DNA from: Chromatiales bacterium
GTDB lineage: Bacteria; Pseudomonadota; Gammaproteobacteria; Thiohalomonadales; Thiohalomonadaceae
Direction: 5' to 3'
NCBI GenBank assembly: GCA_029864785.1
Contig: JAOTST010000008.1
Location: forward strand, 1 to 12,147
Length of the DNA stretch: 12,147 nucleotides
Of the stretch, positions 1-9,005 are shown in pieces. The translations under genes and the position numbers were made by a program. Each line of letters begins with the position of its first letter. Position 1 is the first letter of the stretch. The notes beneath the pieces are model-generated. The model searched no databases. It saw nothing but the letters and a program-made list of their open reading frames with translations, and had not been told where the DNA came from.

Positions 1-1
1 C

Positions 2-3000
2 ACAGAGAAAAAACGGATTCGTAAAGATTTTGGGAAACGTCCTGGAATACTTGATGTCCCCTATCTGATTGCAACGCAGATTAATTCATATCGCTGTTTT
101 TTACAGGTGGGTGCGGATAGCAAAACCCGTAAAGAGACTGGATTACATAGCGCTTTTGGTTCGGTATTTCCTATTGTTAGTTACTCAGGAAGTGCAGCCC
201 TTGAATATGTAAGCTATCGCCTTGGCGAGCCTGGCTTTGATGTCAATGAGTGTAAGATGCGTGGAATGACCTATGCAGCACCTCTACGGGTTAAGCTGCG
301 TTTGGTCATCTATGATAAAGAGTCGGCTACCAAGGCTGTAAAAGATGTCCGTGAGCAAGAGGTCTACATGGGCGAAATGCCTTTGATGACCGATAACGGT
401 ACATTCGTGATTAATGGTACCGAGCGGGTTATCGTCTCCCAGCTCCATCGCTCTCCAGGTGTCTTTTTTGAGCATGACAAAGGTAAGACGCACTCCTCAG
501 GAAAGTTGCTGTTTAGTGCCCGTGTTATTCCTTACCGTGGTTCATGGCTCGATTTTGAATTCGATCCTAAAGATTGCGTCTTTGTTCGTATCGACCGTCG
601 CCGTAAGCTGCCTGCAACTATTTTGTTGCGCGCCCTCGGTTATGACACACAGCAAATTCTCGATACCTTCTTTGATACCGACAGCATCACCCTCAGTGAG
701 GAGAGCGCTACTATCGCGTTAATTCCTGAGCGTCTACGCGGAGAAGTTGCTGCTGCGGATATTAAAATTGGTAAGAAAGTTCTGGTTGCTGGAGGCAAGC
801 GCATCACCGCACGCCATATTCTTGAGCTTGAAAAAGCTGGAGTAGAGCAGCTAGATATTACCCATGAAGCACTTATTGGAAAGACTCTTGCTCACGAAAT
901 TATTGATACCGAAAGTGGTGAGGTAGTTACTGAGACCAACGAAGAGATTACCGAAGAGGTGCTAGCCAAGTTATTGGCTAGTGGCGTGAAGGAGTTCAAG
1001 ACACTCTTCACCAATGACCTTGATGTGGGACCTTACATCTCCTCGACGCTGCGTATCGATAGCACCAACAGTCCTCTTGAGGCGTTGGTTGAGATCTATC
1101 GCATGATGCGTCCTGGTGAGCCACCCACAAAAGAAGCTGCCGAGAAGCTGTTCCAAAATCTTTTCTTTGCGGAAGAGCGCTATGACCTCTCTATTGTGGG
1201 TCGTATGAAGTTCAACCGTCGTGTTGGCCGCGAAGAGGTGACCGGCTCCGGTACGCTTTCTAATGAAGATATTCTTGAAGTCATTAAAGAGCTGATCAAT
1301 ATCCGTAACGGCAAAGGTGTCATCGATGATATCGACCACCTTGGAAATCGTCGTGTACGGAGCGTTGGCGAGATGGCAGAGAACCAGTTCCGTGTTGGAC
1401 TGGTTCGTGTCGAGCGTGCTGTTAAAGAGCGTCTGACTCTTGCAGAGGCCGATAATCTCATGCCTCAAGAACTAATTAACGCTAAGCCTGTATCGGCTGC
1501 GATTAAAGAGTTCTTCGGTTCGTCACAGTTATCACAGTTTATGGATCAGAATAATCCACTTTCTGAAGTCACCCATAAGCGCCGTATTTCGGCTCTCGGC
1601 CCCGGCGGTTTAACACGTGAGCGTGCCGGTTTTGAGGTGCGTGATGTACACCCAACTCACTACGGTCGTGTCTGCCCTATCGAGACCCCTGAGGGACCAA
1701 ACATTGGTCTGATTAACTCATTGGCAGTCTATGCTCGTACCAATGATTATGGTTTCCTTGAGACGCCTTACCGTAAGGTAGTTGATAGTCGTATCACCGA
1801 TGAGATCGAATATCTATCTGCAATCGACGAGAGTACTTACGTGATTGCACAGGCCAATATTGGTGTTGATGCCGATGGCTTCATTATTGATGACCTCGTC
1901 TCTTGCAGACACCTCAATGATTTCATGCTCTCTGCCAAAGATAAGGTGGATTATCTGGATGTTTCCGCCAAGCAGATCGTTTCGGTTGCGGCATCGATTA
2001 TCCCATTCCTTGAGCACGATGATGCGAACCGTGCACTGATGGGATCCAACATGCAACGTCAGGCCGTGCCCACTCTGAAGGCTGATAAGCCTCTGGTTGG
2101 TACTGGCATGGAACGTACTGTTGCTATGGACTCAGGTGTAACCGTGGTTGCTCGCCGTGGTGGTATTATTGACTCGGTTGACGCAGCACGTATCGTTGTT
2201 CGTATTAACGACGATGAGACCGAAGCGGGCGAGTCAGGTGTTGATATCTATAATCTGACTAAATATACCCGTTCAAACCAAAATACCTGTATCAATCAAC
2301 GCCCACTGGTTAAGTCGGGTGATCTGATTGCGCGAGGAGATTGTCTTGCTGATGGTCCTTCAACCGATATGGGTGAGCTGGCTCTAGGACAAAATATGCG
2401 TATCGCATTCATGCCCTGGAACGGTTACAACTTTGAGGATTCGATCCTTATCTCTGAGCGAGTTGTTGATGAAGATCGTTTCACCACCATTCACATTCAG
2501 GAACTGACCTGTATCGCACGTGATACCAAGTTGGGTTCGGAAGAGATTACGGCTGATATCCCTAATGTAAGCGAGAGCGCACTGGGTAAACTCGATGAGG
2601 CGGGTATCGTCTATATCGGTGCCGAGGTGAAGCCTGGCGATATTCTGGTCGGTAAGGTGACGCCTAAAGGTGAGACTCAGCTAACACCGGAAGAGAAACT
2701 CCTGAGAGCTATCTTTGGTGATAAGGCATCGGATGTTAAAGATACCTCACTGCGAGTCTCTTCCAGTACCTATGGTACGGTTATTGGTGTTCAGGTCTTT
2801 ACTCGTGATGGTCTTGAAAAAGACTCACGCGCTCAGTCTATTGAAGATAGTGAACTTGATCTGGTGCGCAAGGATCTTAAAGATCAGCAGCGCATTATGG
2901 ATGATGATGCCTTTGCCCGTGTTGCTAAGATGCTACAGAGCAAGGTTGCTCAAGGTGGTCCCAATAAGCTGAAGGCTGGCGATAAGATTACCAAGGGTTA

Positions 3001-4063
3001 TCTCGAAGAGCTTGACCGTGAAAAATGGTTTGAAATTAGTCTGAAAGATGATGATGCCAATGCTGCACTTGAGGCGATCTCCAAGCAACTCAAAGATCAG
3101 AAGAAGAGCTTTGATGAGCAGTTTGAGGTCAAAAAGAAGAAATTAACTCAAGGTGATGATCTTGCTCCTGGCGTATTGAAGATGGTTAAGGTCTATCTGG
3201 CCGTTAAGCGTCGCATTCAGCCTGGAGACAAGATGGCTGGTCGTCATGGTAACAAGGGTGTTATCTCGATGATTGTCCCTGTTGAGGATATGCCTCACGA
3301 TGCGAATGGTGAGCCGGTTGATATCCTGCTAAACCCATTGGGTGTACCTTCGCGGATGAACGTTGGTCAGGTACTTGAAACTCACTTAGGCTGGGCTGCA
3401 AAAGGGCTCGGCGTTCGAATTGGTGAGATGATTGATGCTCAGAAGAAGATTGCGGATATCCGTGTCTTCCTTGAGAAGATCTATAACAAGAGTGGTAAGT
3501 CCGAAGATATCAATAGCCTCTCGGATGAAGAAGTTGTTGAGCTGGCCAAAAACCTACGTAAAGGTGTGCCGATGGCGACACCTGTATTTGACGGTGCCGA
3601 TGAAAAAGAGATCGACTATATGCTCGAACTCGCGGGCTTAGAAACTTCTGGTCAGTCCATTCTCTATGATGGACGGACAGGTGAGAAATTTGAGCGTCCG
3701 ATTACCGTTGGTTATATGTACATGCTTAAGCTTAATCACCTTGTTGATGACAAGATGCATGCACGTTCAACCGGTCCATACAGTCTGGTTACCCAGCAGC
3801 CATTGGGTGGTAAAGCTCAGTTTGGTGGACAGCGTTTCGGTGAGATGGAGGTGTGGGCTCTTGAAGCATACGGCGCAACACATACCCTGCAAGAGATGCT
3901 TACGGTTAAGTCGGATGATGTGAACGGTCGAACCAAGATGTATAAAAACATCGTTGATGGTGATCTCCGTATGGATGCAGGTATGCCGGAATCATTCAAT
4001 GTACTGATCAAAGAGATTCGTGCACTGGGTATCGACATTGAGCTGGAACTGGAAAAAGAGTAG
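2..4063 (+). CDS. rpoB: RNA polymerase beta subunit, 5' end cut by the window
   Basis: Catalytic beta subunit of cytoplasmic RNA polymerase. The frame is open from base 2 and reads [14 protein letters not shown], which matches residue 6 onward of E. coli RpoB, so only about five codons lie outside the window. The GTG at 107 is internal and not the start. The visible part is 1353 residues, so the whole protein is near 1358 (E. coli 1342). The rifampicin region (about 1517-1597) keeps the sensitive-type residues: Asp at 1544, His at 1574, Ser at 1589. The active-site motif GYNFEDS has its Glu-Asp pair at 2435-2440. The two active-site lysines of [12 protein letters not shown], equivalent to E. 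coli K1065 and K1073, are at 3230 and 3254. The protein ends in the beta clamp segment and an acidic tail. The N-terminal stretch [20 protein letters not shown] resembles the Pseudomonas type. TAG stop; rpoC follows after 54 bases, in the same transcription unit. Confidence 0.98.
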   Translation, partial: TEKKRIRKDFGKRPGILDVPYLIATQINSYRCFLQVGADSKTRKETGLHSAFGSVFPIVSYSGSAALEYVSYRLGEPGFDVNECKMRGMTYAAPLRVKLRLVIYDKESATKAVKDVREQEVYMGEMPLMTDNGTFVINGTERVIVSQLHRSPGVFFEHDKGKTHSSGKLLFSARVIPYRGSWLDFEFDPKDCVFVRIDRRRKLPATILLRALGYDTQQILDTFFDTDSITLSEESATIALIPERLRGEVAAADIKIGKKVLVAGGKRITARHILELEKAGVEQLDITHEALIGKTLAHEIIDTESGEVVTETNEEITEEVLAKLLASGVKEFKTLFTNDLDVGPYISSTLRIDSTNSPLEALVEIYRMMRPGEPPTKEAAEKLFQNLFFAEERYDLSIVGRMKFNRRVGREEVTGSGTLSNEDILEVIKELINIRNGKGVIDDIDHLGNRRVRSVGEMAENQFRVGLVRVERAVKERLTLAEADNLMPQELINAKPVSAAIKEFFGSSQLSQFMDQNNPLSEVTHKRRISALGPGGLTRERAGFEVRDVHPTHYGRVCPIETPEGPNIGLINSLAVYARTNDYGFLETPYRKVVDSRITDEIEYLSAIDESTYVIAQANIGVDADGFIIDDLVSCRHLNDFMLSAKDKVDYLDVSAKQIVSVAASIIPFLEHDDANRALMGSNMQRQAVPTLKADKPLVGTGMERTVAMDSGVTVVARRGGIIDSVDAARIVVRINDDETEAGESGVDIYNLTKYTRSNQNTCINQRPLVKSGDLIARGDCLADGPSTDMGELALGQNMRIAFMPWNGYNFEDSILISERVVDEDRFTTIHIQELTCIARDTKLGSEEITADIPNVSESALGKLDEAGIVYIGAEVKPGDILVGKVTPKGETQLTPEEKLLRAIFGDKASDVKDTSLRVSSSTYGTVIGVQVFTRDGLEKDSRAQSIEDSELDLVRKDLKDQQRIMDDDAFARVAKMLQSKVAQGGPNKLKAGDKITKGYLEELDREKWFEISLKDDDANAALEAISKQLKDQKKSFDEQFEVKKKKLTQGDDLAPGVLKMVKVYLAVKRRIQPGDKMAGRHGNKGVISMIVPVEDMPHDANGEPVDILLNPLGVPSRMNVGQVLETHLGWAAKGLGVRIGEMIDAQKKIADIRVFLEKIYNKSGKSEDINSLSDEEVVELAKNLRKGVPMATPVFDGADEKEIDYMLELAGLETSGQSILYDGRTGEKFERPITVGYMYMLKLNHLVDDKMHARSTGPYSLVTQQPLGGKAQFGGQRFGEMEVWALEAYGATHTLQEMLTVKSDDVNGRTKMYKNIVDGDLRMDAGMPESFNVLIKEIRALGIDIELELEKE

Positions 4064-4090
4064 TTCGTTGAACGACATATTCAAACGAAC
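4063..4090 (+). other. Foldback in the rpoB-rpoC spacer
   Basis: GTTCGTT (4063-4069) pairs with AACGAAC (4084-4090), and GAA (4070-4072) pairs with TTC (4080-4082), leaving a one-base bulge and a seven-base loop. No T-run follows, so it is not an intrinsic terminator. A competing pairing, TAGTTCG (4061-4067) with CGAACTA (4093-4099), reaches close to the rpoC ribosome site. It could be an RNA processing or translation-coupling structure, but the sequence does not decide this. Confidence 0.5.
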
Positions 4091-4117
4091 GGCGAACTAT
4101 TTAGAGGAGTGCACTAA

Positions 4118-7100
4118 GTGAAAGATCTACTCAACCTATTAAAGCAGCAGGGTGGCGCAACTGACGATTTCGATACCATTCGAATCGGTCTGGCATCCCC
4201 CGATAAAATTCGTTCATGGTCATTCGGTGAGGTAAAGAAGCCCGAGACCATTAACTATCGTACCTTCCGCCCAGAGCGTGATGGTCTCTTCTGTGCCAAG
4301 ATTTTTGGCCCAGTTAAAGACTACGAATGTCTCTGTGGTAAATATAAGCGTCTCAAGCACCGTGGTGTGATTTGTGAGAAGTGTGGCGTAGAGGTTACCC
4401 TCTCCAAGGTGCGTCGTGAGCGCATGGGTCATATTGACCTGGCATCACCCGTTGCCCACATCTGGTTCCTTAAGTCACTGCCATCACGTCTTGGTCTGCT
4501 ACTTGATATGACCCTGCGTGATATCGAGCGAGTACTCTATTTTGAGGCATTCGTAGTCACTGAGCCTGGCATGACCGAGCTTGAGCGTGGTCAGCTTCTC
4601 TCTGATGAGACCTACCTCGATGCCATTGAAGAGTATGGTGATGAGTTTGAGGCACTAATGGGTGCCGAAGCGATTCTCGCGATGTTGAAAGCGATGGATT
4701 TGAAAACCGAATTCGCCAAGTTGAGCGATGAGATCCCTCAGACTAACTCTGAGACCAAGCTGAAGAAACTGACCAAGCGTCTGAAATTGATCGAGGCATT
4801 TATCGAGTCAGGTAACAAGCCTGAGTGGATGGTGTTGAAAGTTCTGCCGGTTCTTCCACCAGAGCTGCGTCCACTGGTTCCACTTGAAGGTGGACGTTTT
4901 GCGACATCTGATCTGAACGACCTCTATCGTCGCGTTATCAACCGTAATAATCGTCTCAAGCGTCTACTCGATCTCAATGCACCCGATATTATCGTGCGTA
5001 ATGAGAAGCGTATGCTGCAAGAGTCGGTTGATGCGTTGCTCGACAACGGTCGTCGCGGACGTGCTATCACGGGTTCTAATAAGCGCCCACTGAAATCGCT
5101 TGCCGATATGATTAAAGGTAAGCAGGGTCGTTTCCGTCAGAACCTGCTTGGAAAGCGTGTCGACTATTCGGGACGTTCGGTTATCGTGGTTGGTCCTACT
5201 CTGAAATTGCATCAGTGTGGTCTTCCTAAAAAGATGGCGCTTGAACTCTTTAAGCCCTTCATCTTTAGCAAGCTGGAGCTTAAAGGTCTGGCAACCACCA
5301 TCAAGGCGGCCAAAAAACTGGTTGAAAAAGAGGGTCCCGAGGTTTGGGATATTCTAGAAGATGTGATCCGTGAGCATCCTGTTATGCTCAACCGTGCACC
5401 AACACTTCACAGATTGGGTATCCAGGCGTTTGAGCCAACCCTGATCGAAGGTAAAGCGATTCAACTTCACCCGCTGGTATGTGCCGCATTCAACGCTGAC
5501 TTTGACGGTGACCAGATGGCGGTACACGTACCGCTCTCTATTGAGGCGCAGCTCGAAGCACGTACCTTGATGATATCGACTAACAACATCCTTTCGCCCG
5601 CCAATGGTGAGCCAATTATCGTACCTTCTCAGGACGTGGTTCTGGGGCTCTACTTTATGACTCGTGAGCGTGTAAACGCCGAAGGCGAGGGGATGATCTT
5701 CTCCAGTGTGGATGAAGTGCGTCGCGCCTACGACACGAATACGGTTCATCTGCAAGCGAAGGTTAAGGTTCGTATTTCCGAGACCGTAAAAGATGAAAAT
5801 GGTGAATCACAAGTTGTAACGACGATTAAAGATACTACCGTCGGTCGTTCTCTGTTATTTGATATCACGCCAGCAGGAATGCCGTTTGAGCTAGCCGATA
5901 AGCCGATGGTCAAGAAGGCGATCTCTGCACTCATCAACTATAGCTATCGTGAACTGGGTCTGAAAGATACGGTTATCTTTGCCGATCAGCTGATGTATCT
6001 TGGCTTCAGAATGGCGACCCGCTCAGGAGTCTCTTTCTGTTCCGACGATATGATGATTCCCGATAGCAAGGTAGAAATACTGGCTCGCGCAGAGGCTGAG
6101 GTGACCGAGATTGAGAATCAGTATATCTCGGGTCTGGTGACCAACGGTGAGCGCTACAACAAAGTTGTTGATATCTGGTCTCACACCAACGATCAGGTCG
6201 CCAAGGCGATGATGGACATGTTGGGACAAGAGGATGTAGTCAATAGCAAAGGCGAGACCGTCAAGCAGGACTCCTTCAACTCGGTCTATATGATGGCTGA
6301 TTCAGGTGCTCGTGGTAGCCCCGCACAGATTCGTCAGCTCGCGGGTATGCGTGGTCTGATGGCCAAGCCGGACGGCTCGATCATCGAGACACCCATTACA
6401 GCCAACTTCCGTGAAGGTCTATCGGTACAGGAATACTTTATCTCGACTCACGGCGCTCGTAAGGGTCTAGCCGATACTGCATTGAAGACGGCAAACTCTG
6501 GATACCTGACTCGCCGTCTGGTTGATGTTGCTCAGGATATGGTGGTTACCGATGTCGATTGCGGCACAACCCGTGGTCTGGCTCTTCACAGTCTGGTCGA
6601 AGGTGGTGATGTGGTCGAGCCACTGCACGAGCGTGTACTCGGTCGTGTAACGGCAGAAGATGTGATGGTTCCTGGCACTGATGAGGTGGCGATTCCTCGC
6701 AACACCCTGCTTGATGAGGCGATGGTTCAGCGTATCGAAGAGCTCTCTATCGATCACTTGAGGGCGCGTTCAGCGATTACTTGTGACACCCGTTATGGGG
6801 TCTGTGCGACCTGTTATGGTCGTGACCTCGCTCGTGGTCATATGGTTAATCAAGGTGAGTCGGTAGGCGTTATTGCTGCTCAGTCGATTGGTGAGCCTGG
6901 AACACAGTTGACCATGCGTACCTTCCATATTGGTGGTGCTGCATCGCGTTCTGCTTCGGCGAATAACATTCAGAATAAGAGCGGTGGCCGCGTGCGTCTG
7001 CACAACATTAAGACTGTTGAGCATAAAGATGGTTATGTGGTTGCGGTCTCACGTTCTGGTGAATTAACCCTTCTTGATGATAGTGGTCGTGAGCGTGAGC

Positions 7101-8344
7101 GTTATAAGGTTCCTTATGGTGCACGTATCGATGTAACCAATGAACAAGTGATTAACGCAGGTTCAATTTTGGCGACATGGGATCCCCATACACATCCAGT
7201 TATTACCGAGATCTCAGGTCAGGTCACCTTCTCCGATTTTGAAGAGGGTATTACCGTTCAGAAGCAGACCGATGATGTGACCGGTCTCTCTTCATTGGTT
7301 GTGCTTGATCCCAAGCAGCGTGCGACCGCGGGTAAAGATAAACGTCCGATGGTGAAGCTGGTTGATGACAAGGGTGATGACATCAATATTCCAGGCACCG
7401 AGATCCCAGCGCAGTACTTCCTGCCAGGTGGTGCGATCGTCAGTCTTCATGATGGCGCATCGGTTGGTATTGGTGATGTTCTTGCACGTATTCCTCAAGA
7501 GTCATCGAAGACTCGTGATATTACCGGTGGTCTGCCTCGTGTTGCGGACCTCTTTGAAGCGCGTAAGCCGAAAGAGTCGTCTATTATGGCGGAGATTTCT
7601 GGTACCGTTAGTTTCGGAAAAGAGACCAAAGGTAAGCGTCGTCTGGTATTGACTCCTGCTGAGGGTGATGCCTATGAGGAGCTTATTCCTAAGTGGCGTC
7701 ACATCAATGTGTTCGAGGGTGAGCACGTTGAGAAGGGCGAGACCATTGTTGAAGGTGAACTTAACCCACACGATATTCTACGTCTGAAGGGTGTCGCCGA
7801 GCTGGCGGGTTACATCGTTAACGAGGTGCAGGATGTTTACCGTCTACAAGGTGTAAAGATCAACGATAAGCACATTGAGGTTATTGTTCGTCAAATGTTG
7901 CGTAAGGCAGAGATTACATCTGGTGGTGATAGTAAGTTCCTTAAAGGTGAGCAGGTTGAATATGCTCGTATCCTTGATGAGAATGAGCGTGTTTCGGGCA
8001 AAGATGGCGTTGAGGCGAACTATCAGCGTATGCTTTTGGGTATTACCAAGGCATCTCTAGCAACCGAGTCGTTTATTTCGGCCGCATCGTTCCAGGAGAC
8101 CACACGTGTTCTTACGGATGCAGCGGTTACCGGTAAGGTCGATAAGCTGCGTGGTCTCAAGGAGAATGTCATCGTTGGTCGCCTGATCCCTGCGGGAACA
8201 GGTCTGGCATATCATGAAGAGCGCCGTCGCAAGCGTGTTGAAGATGCTTTTGGTGATGAGATGGCTGCCGCAGAGGCCGCTGTTGAAACACCTGTAGCCG
8301 AGGCAACTGAAGGCGAGGCGGTAGAAGAGAGCTCAGTAGAGTAA
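4118..8344 (+). CDS. rpoC: RNA polymerase beta' subunit
   Basis: Beta' subunit carrying the catalytic magnesium site; 1408 residues against 1407 in E. coli. The start is GTG, as in E. coli rpoC, and is set by AGAGGAG at 4103-4109 eight bases upstream and by the family N-terminus MKDLL. Seen in order: zinc site 1 in the N-terminal clamp (C71, C73, C86, C89); the rudder and lid region; NADFDGD with metal-binding D461, D463 and D465; the bridge helix ([20 protein letters not shown]); zinc site 2 (C815, C889, C896, C899); and the trigger loop [13 protein letters not shown] with M933 and H937. A long insertion inside the trigger loop corresponds to SI3 of gammaproteobacterial beta'. All residues sit one position beyond E. 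coli numbering. The last 29 residues form an Ala/Glu-rich acidic tail. The gene ends in TAA, and an intrinsic terminator follows within 20 bases, making it the last gene of the rpoBC unit. Confidence 0.99.
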   Translation: MKDLLNLLKQQGGATDDFDTIRIGLASPDKIRSWSFGEVKKPETINYRTFRPERDGLFCAKIFGPVKDYECLCGKYKRLKHRGVICEKCGVEVTLSKVRRERMGHIDLASPVAHIWFLKSLPSRLGLLLDMTLRDIERVLYFEAFVVTEPGMTELERGQLLSDETYLDAIEEYGDEFEALMGAEAILAMLKAMDLKTEFAKLSDEIPQTNSETKLKKLTKRLKLIEAFIESGNKPEWMVLKVLPVLPPELRPLVPLEGGRFATSDLNDLYRRVINRNNRLKRLLDLNAPDIIVRNEKRMLQESVDALLDNGRRGRAITGSNKRPLKSLADMIKGKQGRFRQNLLGKRVDYSGRSVIVVGPTLKLHQCGLPKKMALELFKPFIFSKLELKGLATTIKAAKKLVEKEGPEVWDILEDVIREHPVMLNRAPTLHRLGIQAFEPTLIEGKAIQLHPLVCAAFNADFDGDQMAVHVPLSIEAQLEARTLMISTNNILSPANGEPIIVPSQDVVLGLYFMTRERVNAEGEGMIFSSVDEVRRAYDTNTVHLQAKVKVRISETVKDENGESQVVTTIKDTTVGRSLLFDITPAGMPFELADKPMVKKAISALINYSYRELGLKDTVIFADQLMYLGFRMATRSGVSFCSDDMMIPDSKVEILARAEAEVTEIENQYISGLVTNGERYNKVVDIWSHTNDQVAKAMMDMLGQEDVVNSKGETVKQDSFNSVYMMADSGARGSPAQIRQLAGMRGLMAKPDGSIIETPITANFREGLSVQEYFISTHGARKGLADTALKTANSGYLTRRLVDVAQDMVVTDVDCGTTRGLALHSLVEGGDVVEPLHERVLGRVTAEDVMVPGTDEVAIPRNTLLDEAMVQRIEELSIDHLRARSAITCDTRYGVCATCYGRDLARGHMVNQGESVGVIAAQSIGEPGTQLTMRTFHIGGAASRSASANNIQNKSGGRVRLHNIKTVEHKDGYVVAVSRSGELTLLDDSGRERERYKVPYGARIDVTNEQVINAGSILATWDPHTHPVITEISGQVTFSDFEEGITVQKQTDDVTGLSSLVVLDPKQRATAGKDKRPMVKLVDDKGDDINIPGTEIPAQYFLPGGAIVSLHDGASVGIGDVLARIPQESSKTRDITGGLPRVADLFEARKPKESSIMAEISGTVSFGKETKGKRRLVLTPAEGDAYEELIPKWRHINVFEGEHVEKGETIVEGELNPHDILRLKGVAELAGYIVNEVQDVYRLQGVKINDKHIEVIVRQMLRKAEITSGGDSKFLKGEQVEYARILDENERVSGKDGVEANYQRMLLGITKASLATESFISAASFQETTRVLTDAAVTGKVDKLRGLKENVIVGRLIPAGTGLAYHEERRRKRVEDAFGDEMAAAEAAVETPVAEATEGEAVEESSVE

Positions 8345-8360
8345 CTCTTTTATCCCCAAT

Positions 8361-8394
8361 AAAACCGGTGCTCCGTAAGGACCACCGGTTTTTT
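8361..8394 (+). terminator. Intrinsic terminator of rpoBC
   Basis: A perfect 10-bp stem, AAAACCGGTG (8361-8370) with CACCGGTTTT (8383-8392). Inside it, after one C-C mismatch, TCC pairs with GGA around a GTAA loop (8375-8378), which is a GNRA-type tetraloop. A run of six T closes it at 8389-8394. It starts 16 bases after the rpoC stop codon. It should release most rpoBC transcripts and separate this unit from the str operon. Confidence 0.93.
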
Positions 8395-8395
8395 G

Positions 8396-8411
8396 CCTAC
8401 AGGGATGTAGG
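8396..8411 (+). repeat. Small perfect hairpin at the edge of the repeat array
   Basis: CCTACA (8396-8401) and TGTAGG (8406-8411) form a six-base-pair stem around the loop GGGA, directly after the terminator T-run. Its ACAGGGATGT is close to the reverse complement of ACATCCTGT, which occurs twice inside the array (8551-8559 and 8751-8759). It is therefore probably the outer arm of the repeat and not part of the terminator. Confidence 0.6.
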
Positions 8412-8432
8412 TACACCGCGATCGCGTGGATG

Positions 8433-8461
8433 CGAAAGAGCGGTGTTGTTTGTGCTCCTCA
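8433..8461. repeat. Near-identical 29-base direct repeat, copy 1
   Basis: Matches 8570-8598 at 28 of 29 positions, the only difference being T at 8456 against C at 8593. The copies lie 137 bases apart. It begins CGAAAGAGCGGTG, and its GCGGTG (8440-8445) is an inverted match to CACCGC at 8414-8419. Much better conserved than the rest of the array. Confidence 0.9.
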
Positions 8462-8569
8462 ATCGTTTCTGCTGTTATAGCTCTACATGATCCTCGTGCA
8501 CCGCGATCGCATGGCCGTTCCCGCACATCCATGTGCTCCACGGCACTAGAACATCCTGTTCGTCGGACT

Positions 8570-8598
8570 CGAAAGAGCGGTGTTGTTTGTGCCCCTCA
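8570..8598. repeat. Near-identical 29-base direct repeat, copy 2
   Basis: Second copy of the element at 8433-8461. Here GCGGTG (8577-8582) is an inverted match to CACCGC at 8499-8504, so both copies are closed by the same short inverted ends even though the internal lengths differ (32 against 84 bases). Confidence 0.9.
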
Positions 8599-8800
8599 GC
8601 GGCTTCGGTTGAACGCTATAAACAGATGACTACTCTCGTGCATAGGATGCGAGAGAGTGGACCACTCGTCGTTTTTACTATTTTAGATGTACATGAGCCC
8701 GGTATGCCGCAATCACACGGCTGCCCTCGTACACCCATGCCTCTTTCTATACATCCTGTGCGTCAGACGCACGAATAGTGTCGTTCTGTGGTTATATGCA

Positions 8801-8905
8801 CGGTAAACCCTTGGAATTGTAGAAAATAGACAGCTGAATTCTAATTTAGTAAATATGTGGCTACGCTCAGTCCCAGTCGATCTCCAAATATCACCTAAGA
8901 TCAGG
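8801..8905. other. AT-richer spacer between array and rpsL promoter
   Basis: No gene, repeat unit or clear signal is visible. A weak promoter-like pair (TTGTAG at 8817, TCTAAT at 8840, spacing 17) is present but its -35 is poor. The part just upstream of 8906 is moderately A/T-rich and could contact the polymerase alpha subunits. Confidence 0.5.
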
Positions 8906-8934
8906 TTGACAACAGCGCCCCGCATCTCTACAAT
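8906..8934 (+). promoter_or_regulatory. Strong sigma-70 promoter of the str operon
   Basis: A consensus -35 TTGACA (8906-8911), a 17-base spacer and a -10 TACAAT (8929-8934, five of six matches). The discriminator TCCGCC (8935-8940) is G+C-rich, a known trait of ribosomal promoters inhibited by ppGpp and DksA, so stringent control is inferred. Transcription should start near 8941-8943, which are pyrimidines. The position 72-77 bases before rpsL and downstream of the rpoC terminator supports its role as the operon promoter. Confidence 0.88.
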
Positions 8935-8947
8935 TCCGCCTCTTTTC

Positions 8948-8975
8948 TGACAGGTCGGTTCGTGCCGTCCTGTCA
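8948..8975 (+). promoter_or_regulatory. Terminator-like hairpin in the rpsL leader
   Basis: TGACAGG (8948-8954) pairs with CCTGTCA (8969-8975). After a T-T mismatch, CGG (8956-8958) pairs with CCG (8965-8967), closed by a possible G-U pair. A T-rich run, TTTTGTTTT (8976-8984), follows. It lies within about ten bases of the predicted transcript start and upstream of the rpsL ribosome site. It could be an attenuator, a binding site for a ribosomal protein or a 5'-stabilising stem. The G interrupting the T-run makes it weaker than the rpoC terminator. Confidence 0.65.
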
Positions 8976-9005
8976 TTTTGTTTTGCCCTGGAGAAAAATG
9001 GGATT

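Larger units (their letters stand above)
8396..8800. repeat. Degenerate repeat array in the rpoC-rpsL gap
   Basis: About 400 bases made largely of diverged copies of one unit. Approximate copies begin at 8412 (short form), 8497 (long form), 8638 (shortened, diverged) and 8703 (long form, diverged). Shared landmarks are CACCGCGATCGC at 8414-8425 and 8499-8510, with TGCCGCAATCAC at 8705-8716; ACATGA at 8485 and 8691; ACATCCTGT at 8551 and 8751; and CGAAAGAGCGG at 8433 and 8570, with weaker forms near 8649 and 8773. Segments 8485-8532 and 8691-8738 align without gaps at 33 of 48 positions. No terminal repeats plus transposase, no CRISPR-like regular spacing, and no tRNA or rRNA were seen. Short reading frames cross it on both strands but none has a clear ribosome site or a recognised product. 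It may be a member of a dispersed intergenic repeat family or a decayed small gene; the sequence alone does not decide. Confidence 0.8.

Noticed and set aside
1517..1597. Rifampicin resistance substitutions in rpoB
   Set aside because: The residues at the common resistance positions are all of the sensitive type.
107..4063. rpoB starting at the GTG at 107
   Set aside because: The 35 codons upstream, from base 2, are open and match the conserved RpoB N-terminus, so the gene simply runs off the left edge.
8350..8541. Minus-strand 63-residue frame near the rpoC terminator
   Set aside because: It runs through the terminator hairpin and no ribosome site is evident; no family recognised.
8426..8778. 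Two small plus-strand proteins across the repeat array (8426-8629 and 8533-8778)
   Set aside because: Neither has a convincing ribosome site, they overlap in different frames, and their likeness to each other follows from the DNA repeats. Kept only as a coding-like hint.
8396..8800. CRISPR array
   Set aside because: Repeat units differ in length and sequence, spacing is irregular, and no cas-like gene is present.
8396..8800. Insertion sequence or complete miniature transposon
   Set aside because: No transposase frame, no clear target-site duplication, and only short imperfect inverted ends (CACCGC with GCGGTG).
8817..8845. Second promoter, TTGTAG with TCTAAT
   Set aside because: The -35 matches the consensus only at TTG, and a far better promoter lies 60 bases downstream.
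8713..8976. Minus-strand 87-residue frame
   Set aside because: It covers the str promoter and leader hairpin and has no family resemblance that I can see.
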